In this document: positions 22,390-31,428 of the stretch, in pieces
How positions within the stretch are numbered: the stretch's first letter is position 1
Layout of the letters: the number at the start of each line of letters is the position of its first letter
Assembly: GCF_033439725.1 (NCBI RefSeq)
Contig: NW_026944384.1
Coordinates: 2,108,001-2,172,000 of the forward strand
Origin: Neurospora tetraspora
Lineage: Eukaryota > Ascomycota > Sordariomycetes > Sordariales > Sordariaceae
Direction: 5' to 3'
Length of the DNA stretch: 64,000 bases
Position numbers and translations under genes: made by a program
Notes under the pieces: generated by a model
Told to the model about the DNA's origin: nothing
What the model saw: only the letters and a program-made list of their open reading frames with translations
Database searches by the model: none

Positions 22390-25300
22390 TGGGAACGAGC
22401 AACAGCTCGCGAGTCGGTATTTAGGCCACTCGGGGAGGTGGTCCAAGGCAAGTAAGCCTCAAGGCGGAGGCGGGCCGCAGTGAGGATATCCAGTCGCTAA
22501 TGTAGGGACAGCGAGGTTAGCTTATGCTACGCGCAGTGGATGCTGACGCCAACGACAACAACAAATGACACGGTCAGTTGGGACGAAACGCACGAACCTA
22601 AGAGCGGGGGTGATCCTGGAGCGATAACCAATGGTGCAGGACAGGAACAGCAAGGGTGAGGTGGAGACTAGCGTCGGGAATATGGATGGAGTCAGGGCCG
22701 TCTCGTCTGATGTTCCAGCAAGCGCTTGTTGTCAGTGTTTAAAGCCGACTGTGGTGTTTCGTCGCGGCGGATGATGCCCAGCAGAAACGCAAGGAGGGAT
22801 GTAGCAGAGGGACTGTGCTAAGCAACGGAAAAATATTTAAAAAAAAAAAAAAAAAAAAATGTAATGGAGGAACGTGGCTGAGTGGGCAGCGACGAGTTTT
22901 ATTGACTGCGGGGGTGTAGCCTCTGTGCCTCTGACACTTGGTCCGACTGAGGACAGACCTGACGGGACTGGAGCGGTGCGATGCCTGCTGGGTAGCTGGG
23001 TGCTTGAATATTTCCCAGCGCAGTCATCCAGGTCTGTCTGAGCTGGAGCGGGAGACTCAGAACTGGCAAAGCAAAACTGGGGGGACGGGAATGGGGAGAC
23101 ACCTCAGCGAGACACCTCAGAAGAGAAGAAGGGAGGGGGTTGGAGGAGGGGTGAGCGAGTGTGTGTGTGAGTGGTTGACACAGAAACACCGCCCGCCTAA
23201 AACACTCACACTTGTATCGATAATGCAGCAACGGCGTTAGCAACAGTGCTCCGGAAAAAAACAGCTTGCTGGAACGGCAAGTTACCGGACAACACTGACA
23301 CTACCAGAACTTTCGTTTATCTCGATCGTTCCGGACCTTACTCCGGCTGAATTGTTTCTTCTCTCTTCCCTTTACCTTCCTCTTATGGCTTCTTTTATTC
23401 ACGGTGACCGTAGAGTCTGAACGTCCCATCCGGTGAGATGAGTCGATGCCGAAAGATTCAACGGCGTTGTTCGGGTATCGTACCGTACGGTACGCTACTG
23501 TATGACAGGGTGTGCCTCGTGGACCCGTCCTGTTGTTGATCCCGTTGTGGGGGAGGGGACTGGGGGAGATGCTCCAGTGAGAGATGGCTCCAGATAGTGG
23601 ATCGTCGTCGTCAACCACAAACCCTTGCTCTAAGGTGATCGATCCTCCCAAGACACTTGAGAATCAACTCATCCGAGTGTCTGCTTTAAACCTTGAGGAG
23701 ATGAGACGACCAAAAGGCAGACAGGTGGGCGGAAATCAGAAACTCGAACTGATTTTCTCCAGTCTCGGACGACAGTGATGATCTTCGCGCGGATGAGCAA
23801 TCGCTGCTATAAAACTTTTGGAGTAAGCCTGCAGGTCGGGCTGTTTTTGCAAGTTTTCATGTTGGGAATTAAGGCTGGTGGGTGGTTGCTCTGCGCCGAT
23901 GAGAACAAGAATCAAGCGCAAAGAAAAAGAAGAAAATGCGAAACGATGTCGACGATATCCCGGGAGGATGGGATAGGTAGGCTGTATGAAATCATGGAGA
24001 CATGATGTACCACTCACCACAGACCTGTTGTTGTCTTGCTTATCCCATCCGTTTCTGCTTCGCCGTCTTTAATGCCCGACCTCTTCTCTTTGGGTATCAA
24101 CGGTAATTTGCAGGATCGCTTCCGTGCCCGCCGAAAAATAGACAGAGGTCGACACTCTCTTCGTTTGGATGTTCAAAGCCGAACACGATATCGTGGTATG
24201 ATGGAAACTGGTTTAGATCTTTTGAGGAAGATTTGCCTGGAATCGCACTGAATCCTGGAGAATTTAAGGGAGCAGATGAACGGAGTCCGGGTATGGTCGG
24301 TCCATCAAATAATACCGCGGCATCTTGGCTCTTGCCTAACAAGTTCTAGATACCTTCAAGGCAGCCGCCGCCCGCTTTCCAGGCAGAAGGGTCAGCACGG
24401 CTATTCGCGTCCATCTGGACTTGTTCGCTCTTGCTGAAGTTGTAGGGTCTGGAATGCGGGCTTCTGCAAGTCAATAACCGTGGACGGTCATTTTCAGATT
24501 AGCAGTGTTAAATTCGAGTCATCCAGCTTGGCGTAGGCATGTAATCTCCATGTGTCTCCCAACCTCCTCACGTTCATGAAAGTAACCATGAGCGTCCATG
24601 TTATTGAACCTTTAACATTCTCCGTTATCGGGTCAAGTGAGACATGGCGCCCTTGAGGAACCCTGAGATAAAATCCTCGATTGTCAGCATTGTCTCAAGG
24701 CAAGCTCGGGAACAACGACTCGGATATCTTTGCAACAAGCAATCCTTCGTTTCGCAGCACAATGCCATGTGCTAAGTATTTCACCTTTTAAGAGACATCT
24801 CCAATGAAGTAACTGTTTCAAGCCCTCAAGTCTCTAGTGTGCGCGCAAGTGACGCCAAGGGTCGTTTTTAACAGCCCACACCAAATGCATAAAGACTATC
24901 AACCCCTCAATCTTCAAGTCACCCGCCCAGAAGAAACGGTCCTAATGCTTCAAGTGTTGCGAGACTAGATAAACATGCGGCGCAGAGAGGGTGGGATGAT
25001 TGGTAGGGTGCAATACATGTGCCAGCTTCGCGCATTGTCGCAATTGCGCGGGAGAGGAGCTACGTCTCATGCTGTATCACCGTGAAAAGCGGTTTAACAC
25101 AGAAAAAATCGAAGCCTCTGTGTCTTTTGCACTGAAGAGCAAGTGACTCAAAATCTTTGTGCCACAGGCAAAGCCATCTTGGGCGGACGCCCACATGTAA
25201 CGAATTGGACAAATTTCCAACACGTTCCTCTCTGTGCTCCGCATACAAGGCATTGACGCAAGTGCAAGGGTGCAGCCGAACTTTTTGTGCAGACTATGCG

Positions 25301-26170
25301 AATCTCTGCAAGAACGATGCGGCCGATGATGCACATAATCATTGACGTACCAGGCCCAGGGTGTTCCAGTGACATCACCCTGAATGAGCTTGATTCCCGC
25401 CAATCTGGTATCTTCAGACTCGGCGCAGATCCCTCGAAGCCTTCTGGAAAGAATCTCTGAGCCCAAACGTGGCTGAAACATCCAACGAGGAGGAGGCTAA
25501 GACGGCAAGCTGTGGACCAAAGAAGGCGCCTCAGATCACCAGTCGTCCAGGCCCAGTCGAGCTGTAACGCGTTTCACCCTTCCGGGGGCACCTGACGATC
25601 ACGGTTTCGGGCCTTACCGACAGAAACCTGACGGATGAACACCGTGCATCTCTTTGTTCCTTTGAGTAGGGATGGATCCACAGCTCAGAGCTTCGGTCCA
25701 AACACAAGGACCCTTTGCTGCCAACGGCGAAGTGCTCGATTTGCGAAGAGTCAAGCGCGGGCTCACGAATGGCCTGGTCGTGGTGTTCCCTTAGCTTGGT
25801 CTGCAGTATGAAGGAGTCTCAAGAACCTCCTTGCTCTGACCAAGCGATGCCTTGTGGGTTCTTCGTCTTCGCCTCGTCTGCCAAGCCTAAAGAAAGACAA
25901 AGCAGGTATAGCATGAAAAACTGTGCTGTTCTCGATGATTAGCCGCATTGTCTGTAACAGAACGGGGGAAGGTGTGTAGACAGGTAGCCGGCTCACCAAA
26001 GCATCGATGCCTAGCCACTGACCAGTCAGCCGTCTAATAAGGCGTTGACATGCAGGTGACCATAGAGGAACCTAACACAAAAAGAAAACCAATGTAGAAT
26101 AGGAAAACCATTGAAAAAGAAGCGCGCACGAAAAGGTGATAGGGAAGCAAAAGAGAGAGCAACTTCTGGG
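22390..26170. other. 3.8 kb intergenic region, possible decayed gene near 25.1-26.0 kb
   Basis: The left end should contain the promoter and leader of the minus-strand gene ending at 20593. A run of 21 A lies at 22,839 and a short palindrome rich in CGTAC lies near 23,480. On the minus strand, 25,148-25,560 is open without a good ATG. It begins with a hydrophobic stretch (CRLSLLLVGCFSHVWA) like a signal peptide, followed by a Cys-containing segment. It may be a short secreted-protein gene with an upstream exon or a remnant. Evidence is too weak to call a CDS. Confidence 0.45.
22839..22859 (+). repeat. Poly(A) run, 21 bases
   Basis: Homopolymer run in the region upstream of the minus-strand gene 20593-22389; read on that gene's strand it is a T tract. 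Confidence 0.9.
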
Positions 26171-27052
26171 TCACACCTCCACGTCCAAAAAGACAGGTCG
26201 GTGGTCGGACAGGAAGACACCATCATCAAATTTGTTTGAGAGAATTCCAAACAACAGCAGTTTGAGGGTTGGCGGTCTCTGGACAAAGAGGAAATCGATT
26301 GTCTTTGGCTGCTCGTCCGGCTCGCCAAAAGACGTGTATGTGATTTTGCGGTTGCCGTACTTTAGTTCATCCGGGAAGACTGCAGATGTGTCTTGAAGTC
26401 CTGGGTCCGAGGAAGTCAACGTCTTGTATGCCCGGTCTGTTGGGGTACTGTTGAGGTCGCCGCCCAGCACCAACGGAGGATCAGAGTCTCGATTCATCTT
26501 TCTCCATTCGGAGGCCAGCTTAAGAATAAGCTTGGAGCTTTCTTCCCTTGCAATCTGTCCTCGGTGGTCAAAATGAGTGCTCATGACAATAACCGATTTG
26601 CCTGTCGTCTTGTGACGGAATGATCCAACGGTCACAATCCTCTCCAAAACAGCGTCCCAACCGACTGACGGCTTTTCTGGAGTTTCGGAAAGCCAATATG
26701 TCTTCCAGTCTTCACAGTCCCATTGGTCCACTCGGAAAAAGATGGGTGAGAACTCGCCAGCGAGTTTGCCGTCTTCTCGGCCCCGGCCAATATGAGTCCA
26801 TGACGGTCCGAGATAATCCTGGATATCGAGAAGTTGTGAGTAAAGGACTTCTTGGAGGCAGAGGAACGTTGAGTCATGACCAGAGGTAAGGAAGTTTAGT
26901 TGAGCACAAAGCCTTGGCCGACGGTTAGTCCATGGTTGCTCTCCGGGAACAGGGTTCTTGGTAGCGTAGCGGATGTTGAACGAAACAAATCGGATGCGGA
27001 TTCGAGCAGAACTCGGGGCAGGCGATTCTGGGAGTGTCATGCTGAGACTCAT
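26171..27052 (-). CDS. Endonuclease/exonuclease/phosphatase (EEP) family protein
   Basis: A single exon of 293 residues with the complete EEP catalytic set in order. These are FNIR (Asn26), LQEV (Glu68), STHFDHRG (His160, Asp162), GGDLNSTPTD (Asp199, Asn201), TIDFLF (Asp253) and LSDHRPV (Asp283, His284). These residues bind the divalent metal and the scissile phosphate, so the enzyme should be active. The length matches the short stand-alone fungal EEP proteins related to CCR4/nocturnin/angel-type and AP-endonuclease-like phosphodiesterases. The exact substrate (nucleic acid, NADP(H), phosphoinositide or sugar phosphate) cannot be told from sequence. No signal peptide or membrane segment is seen, so it is probably cytoplasmic or nuclear. 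It is transcribed away from the zinc-finger gene at 27460. The ATG at 27040 is an alternative start only four codons in. Confidence 0.9.
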   Translation of the reverse strand: MSLSMTLPESPAPSSARIRIRFVSFNIRYATKNPVPGEQPWTNRRPRLCAQLNFLTSGHDSTFLCLQEVLYSQLLDIQDYLGPSWTHIGRGREDGKLAGEFSPIFFRVDQWDCEDWKTYWLSETPEKPSVGWDAVLERIVTVGSFRHKTTGKSVIVMSTHFDHRGQIAREESSKLILKLASEWRKMNRDSDPPLVLGGDLNSTPTDRAYKTLTSSDPGLQDTSAVFPDELKYGNRKITYTSFGEPDEQPKTIDFLFVQRPPTLKLLLFGILSNKFDDGVFLSDHRPVFLDVEV

Positions 27053-27459
27053 GCATATAGCTTAGCCTTCGGACTCCAGTCCGTCTCTTAGAACAATCAA
27101 TCAACACATTCATGACCATCAAGTTTGACTTCACCACAGTGCTGTGTCTGACTTGCAACATGGGATCGCACTTTCCTTAGACTGGCGGTCGGAGGGTATA
27201 CAGGAAGGAGCGATGGAGAGCAATGGAAAAGAGCGTTGATGATTAGCACTCCCCGTTCCGCCCCTCGTAGAGATTTCGATATAGGAAGGAGCGATGGAAA
27301 GTAATGGAAAAGAGCGTTAATGATTGCGAGGGGCGGGGAGTGCTAGATTTCAGAACTTCATCGCACTCGAATTCGACCAAGGTAAGTTCTTTGGATCCTA
27401 TACTGAAGATTGTGCTCATCGAGGAGTTCAGGACTAACTTGAAAAACAGAACCACTGTA
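27053..27459. promoter_or_regulatory. Divergent promoter region with a local duplication and a probable 5' UTR intron
   Basis: This serves the minus-strand EEP gene and the plus-strand zinc-finger gene. A 45-base direct repeat lies here (see separate entry). Positions 27382-27449 look like an intron: GTAAGT donor after CCAAG, GACTAAC branch, AAAACAG acceptor. Splicing it puts the upstream ATG at 27304 out of frame with the main protein, which favours translation starting at 27460. Confidence 0.55.
27202..27346 (+). repeat. Direct repeat (period 81) with an inverted segment
   Basis: Copy 1 starts at 27202 and copy 2 at 27283; about 44 bases match apart from three transitions. The bases that follow copy 1 (TAGCACTCCCC..., 27244-27267) reappear in inverted orientation right after copy 2 (27328-27346). 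Two of the three differences read as CpA to TpA on one strand. Confidence 0.8.
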
Positions 27460-28947
27460 ATGGGAATGACGGTGTTTATGACTGTGGACGGGCCTGTCCA
27501 AATCCCTCGGAAACCACCAGCGCACCTGGCATTTGAGCCCGAGGTCCTGGCAAAAACTTGGGAACTCCAAGTTCTTCCTGAACCTGACCCCAGGTTAGAG
27601 AAAGTGCCCCTGTCTGAACGGTTAAAAGCGCAGGATCCCGAGAAGTTTGCGGGTATCTCTTTACGCCAACCGTCCGACTCCCTATCGACTGGCCAAACAC
27701 TTCAGCTCGCTTACTGCAACGGCTCGACTCCTCATTCAGCCTCTTTCTCGACTTCTAGCCCCTCTCACCAGGAGGCTGCTGCTGTTGCTCCCCTTCTGCC
27801 TCCTCCACCCAAGCTAGGAGGTCCGCGCCGTCACTACTCGTTCCTACCCTACAAAGACCCGTCCCTGAACTCGGCCCCTCCCCCCGTGTTATACCCGAGT
27901 CATGAGGTATACCCAGAGGCATGGAATCTTCTGTCCGAAAGCTGGAAATTCTTCAGCGAGGGAATCAGAATACAAGGAAACAATATACATTGGGCTATTA
28001 AATGCTATGCCCCCGACCGAGTAGAATGGGACCGCCTCTCTTCTACCATAACAGTCGACCCGACTTTCACGAACTTGTTCGGGAACGGAAAGTTTCCTCT
28101 ATGTCCTACAATCGCTCAACTCAAAGGACTCACAACCTATACTGCTTCTGACACGCCTGAATGGGCAATCTATCTTCTTGTCCTGGAAAACCATAGAGGC
28201 AGTCAACGCCCAGCGATATATGTGGGTAGCGGTACGCATAAGGACTTAGGTATTGCACGCCGCTTTGAGCAATACGATCGCCTGGAAAATTTATCGACAA
28301 AAACCCAAGTATTGGTAGATGATGGGTATACGATTACCCATAGGGCTATAGTGTGTACTGCGCCACTACCTCTTCCTGATGTTCACCTCAAACTACGATC
28401 GGGTTTCAAACTTCTGGAAACAGTAGTCACCGGGGCCCTATGGGCATACGATGTTTCGCTGTCTTCGGAATATCTACTACTTCCAGACAACTGCCCATGG
28501 CCCCGTGAAGCCCTACCTTTCGACGGGCTATGCAGCCATGCGGCAATAGCCGAACCAGTCAATACCAGAAAGAAGGAGCGTGAATTGAAATGCAAGACTT
28601 GTGAGAAAATATTCGAAGGTTCGGACAGGTTGCGGGAACATAAGAAGGAACATAAGAAGCCACACATATGTGAATTGTGCAGAAGAGAGTTCAAACGTTG
28701 GCACAACTTGCAGGAGCATATGAGGATACATACCGGAGCTGTATACCAATGCCAATTCCCGGGGTGCGGCAGAAATTTCCAACGTTCGTATGACTTGCAG
28801 GGGCATATGGGGATACATCGTCGGTTAAGACGCCTGCAGCCAGCCAACCAACTCTATAAAAAGAAGGATGAGATCATCGAGATCGAGGATAATGGAGCTT
28901 CCAGTGAGTCGGAGAGTGAGTCGGAGAATGATGACGGCAGCGATTAG
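27460..28947 (+). CDS. GIY-YIG-like domain fused to three C2H2 zinc fingers
   Basis: A 495-residue protein if translation starts at 27460. The frame is open from an earlier ATG at 27304 (547 residues), but a likely intron at 27382-27449 breaks that extension. A Pro/Ser-rich N-terminal part is followed by a GIY-YIG-like nuclease domain. It shows AIY (236-238), YVG (254-256) inside IYVGSGT, Arg at 267/268 (ARRFEQYD), GYTITHRAIVC, and LLETVV with Glu320 at the place of the family's metal-binding glutamate. The GIY motif has Ala for Gly. Three fingers follow: C-x2-C-x12-H-x3-H (about 378-398), the same spacing (402-422) and C-x4-C-x12-H-x3-H (431-453). An acidic Ser/Glu tail ends the protein. DNA binding by the fingers is a safe family inference; nuclease activity is only inferred. 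The gene is bordered by duplications on both sides. Confidence 0.8.
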   Translation: MGMTVFMTVDGPVQIPRKPPAHLAFEPEVLAKTWELQVLPEPDPRLEKVPLSERLKAQDPEKFAGISLRQPSDSLSTGQTLQLAYCNGSTPHSASFSTSSPSHQEAAAVAPLLPPPPKLGGPRRHYSFLPYKDPSLNSAPPPVLYPSHEVYPEAWNLLSESWKFFSEGIRIQGNNIHWAIKCYAPDRVEWDRLSSTITVDPTFTNLFGNGKFPLCPTIAQLKGLTTYTASDTPEWAIYLLVLENHRGSQRPAIYVGSGTHKDLGIARRFEQYDRLENLSTKTQVLVDDGYTITHRAIVCTAPLPLPDVHLKLRSGFKLLETVVTGALWAYDVSLSSEYLLLPDNCPWPREALPFDGLCSHAAIAEPVNTRKKERELKCKTCEKIFEGSDRLREHKKEHKKPHICELCRREFKRWHNLQEHMRIHTGAVYQCQFPGCGRNFQRSYDLQGHMGIHRRLRRLQPANQLYKKKDEIIEIEDNGASSESESESENDDGSD

Positions 28948-29151
28948 GGGTAGATCTGGGAGACTGTTAGTGGTGATCTTTGTGTGTTTCTTTTCTCTCC
29001 ATGTATTTTTCATTTTTTCTTCTTCATTTTGAGTCGGAGAGTGAGTCGGAGAATGATGACGGCAGCGATTAGGGGTAGATCTGGGAGACTATTAGTGGTG
29101 ATCTTTGTGTGTTTCTTTTCTCTCCATATATTTTTCATTTTTTTTCTTCAT
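28906..29151 (+). repeat. 125-bp tandem duplication across the stop codon of the zinc-finger gene
   Basis: Copy 1 (28906-29030) covers the last codons, the TAG stop and the start of the 3' UTR. Copy 2 (29031 to about 29151) follows directly. They differ at a few sites: two are G to A on the plus strand (GACTGTTAG to GACTATTAG, CATGTATT to CATATATT), and both read as CpA to TpA on the minus strand. A one-base length change lies in the T-rich end. The stop in copy 1 means copy 2 is not translated. Confidence 0.9.
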
Positions 29152-30600
29152 GGGTGGTGACTGATGGCTCCAACATGATGTTGGACTCGATCGTCAACTT
29201 CACCAATGGTTTTCGTCTTCATGTCACGGCCCAGTTGGGCTGCTAGCGGTCCCAGGTTGCAGCAATCAGCAGTGCAGGTTCGATAAATAGTTGCACCCTC
29301 TTTTTTCTCATGCAAGATCGTGTTCCTGCTTCATGACGAAGCATGACCTATCGGCGCACCTTGTTCCTCGATTTCTCGTCAATCGCTCGATTTCCACCCG
29401 AGATCATTCCAGAGGTTTTGGCCTTGATTTCTTCCGGCCATGATCAACGCGCCAACGGCTGCACACCATGCAGGTACCTCAGACCAGACTTGAAAATTCT
29501 TACCTCGAGGCATGAACAACAACACAGATATCGTGGGGTCTCGTCGTACGACCACCATCGACAACGACCAAGGCATCGGCGCATCTGCTGGCGTGACCTT
29601 GTGGATTCCCCAAGAGCTCAACCATCAACCCTACTGCTCCGTAGCCGGGTAGCCGTGATTCGGCAGCCGTCCAGTGACTCGGTGATGCGGCTCCGTGCCA
29701 TGTCTCTGTCCATGTCTCTGAATCAAATCCGGCTTATTCACCAGCCTTTACGGATTCACAGCCATCATGCTTGCGAATTGCGCAGTCATCTGGCTGCCCG
29801 AGTGGGTGGTGCCTCCTTGATTTCCTCATATTTCGTTGACTGTGTCTGAGCTCAGCAACCCAGTCTCTTGCTGCGCGTGATGCCGAAAAGTCGCGGGAGC
29901 CGCGTTTCCATCTTTCCATCACAATCCTTTTCCTGCTTTTCGATATCGAGCCATGGGCTTTTTCCTTCTATCCATTTCGTTCCGAGCTAACCAAGCGATC
30001 CCACAACCCCCTCCTTATTCCACCCCGTGATGCCAGGAATGGCACGCTTTACAGGAGCTTTTGGAGTCCTGTCGGGGATAGGCGATCAGAGGCCGGGGCC
30101 TGATTGGCTGCAACGCTAAAGGAGGAGGGCGGCCGCCTTGTATTCGCCCCGCCAAATGAGACATATCGCTGAATGGTGACACACCATGTTCACCTCACAA
30201 GGCAACGCCTCATCCTGGTTGGCACTAACCCGATGACTGTGTCTGATATTGCGAGAGCGGCATGCGAGACATGCCAGCCATTTCCGGCAAGAGGGTGTAG
30301 TCCTCACCGGCTTGGTATATAGCCAAGGCATGCTCGTTCGTGTTCAGCTCGTCAGTCTACACAATCGTCTCTTGTCAGGTGCTACAGAAGCAGGAGAACG
30401 TTGGTTTCTGGTAGTGTTTGGCACTCATTTTCTGACAGATTTGTTATCTTGAGCCGGCCAAGCCGGCACCGGGTTTCCTCTTTTGTCACCGCATATCTTT
30501 CGGTGGCATCTCATTTGGGTGTGGTGCAAAGGTTCATATATCACAGCAGCCTTGCCTCTACTCCTCGCGAAGGATCATCCTCTTCACCAAGGCCAACACA
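29152..30600. other. Intergenic: 3' end of zinc-finger gene, promoter of the next plus-strand gene
   Basis: No convincing gene. A 168-codon open frame at 29,343-29,849 has no conserved motif and is matched by an open minus-strand frame over the same bases, so it looks like chance. The last 200 bases before 30601 are CT- and CA-rich like a transcribed leader. Confidence 0.5.
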
Positions 30601-31428
30601 ATGCCTTCCTCTCAATCCTTTGGCCGTGGAGCTCTTCGTGACTCCTGGCCACCTACTCAACTAAGAATCGACCATGGCGACTTTCACGATGTCGACCTAT
30701 CCAACATCGACCAAGACCCTCTCACTTACTTCCTCACGCCCACACCTGCCGCCGATGCGGTTGATGACGACGACATGGATTTCGACATGGACTTTGACGC
30801 CGGCATCGAGGACACCAAACACCCAGCGCCCAGCGTGAGAAGTGTCAGCCCATCCAGCCTCGACGGCCTCAGCCTCCCGCCCCCTCGGCCACCAACACCA
30901 CCCAAGTCGTCATCGACTCCCGAGCTTGAGTTCGATGGGTACCCCACGCCCGACGACAAGGAAGATTACATGCACCTTGCGGCCGCTGCATTCAACCTGC
31001 CTGTTCTCCGCCTGAAGGACCTGACCAAGAAGCCCAAGATGAGGTCTCGTCCGAGCAACAGCAACAGCAACAGCCGCCCAAGCAGCAGACTGGACAACTA
31101 CAGGGACACCTCGACGGCTGATTATGATCTGCCCCTGACGCCTTCTTCTCCGTCCTACAGCCACTTCGCCAACCGGGGTCGGCCAGTGACCCGGCCGAGT
31201 CCGCGAACCATGACTAGACCATTCCGTCGGTCGCCGCACTCTTGGCGTGAGCCCAGCCCGGATGTCTGGGCTATCGAGGAGGAGACGGACGACGAGCTTC
31301 ACGACAGTGAGATGGGTGACAGCCACCACACGGAGCAGAAGTATGCTGGAGCCAGGAACATTGAGTCGCCGTCGACGGCTTCGAAGGGAAAGAAGAGGGT
31401 TCGGTTTGCGCTGCCTTTTGAGCAGTGA
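30601..31428 (+). CDS. Small disordered acidic/proline-rich protein with C-terminal RVxF motif (unknown function)
   Basis: A single exon of 275 residues that I cannot assign to a family. The N-terminal third has an Asp-rich patch (VDDDDMDFDMDFDAG, about 54-68) and Pro/Ser-rich SLPPPRPPTPPKSS near 90-103. The centre has one short ordered-looking helix, KEDYMHLAAAAFNLPVLRLK, near residues 120-140, followed by Ser/Asn/Arg-rich sequence. The end reads GKKRVRFALPFEQ. RVRF preceded by basic residues matches the RVxF docking motif by which many regulators bind protein phosphatase 1; whether it works here is inference. No signal peptide or membrane helix. The ATG follows a CT/CA-rich leader ending in CAACACA, and codon use looks like that of the neighbours. 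Confidence 0.7.
   Translation: MPSSQSFGRGALRDSWPPTQLRIDHGDFHDVDLSNIDQDPLTYFLTPTPAADAVDDDDMDFDMDFDAGIEDTKHPAPSVRSVSPSSLDGLSLPPPRPPTPPKSSSTPELEFDGYPTPDDKEDYMHLAAAAFNLPVLRLKDLTKKPKMRSRPSNSNSNSRPSSRLDNYRDTSTADYDLPLTPSSPSYSHFANRGRPVTRPSPRTMTRPFRRSPHSWREPSPDVWAIEEETDDELHDSEMGDSHHTEQKYAGARNIESPSTASKGKKRVRFALPFEQ

Noticed and set aside
29343-29849. 168-codon plus-strand open frame
   Set aside because: No conserved motif or splice signals; both strands are open here.
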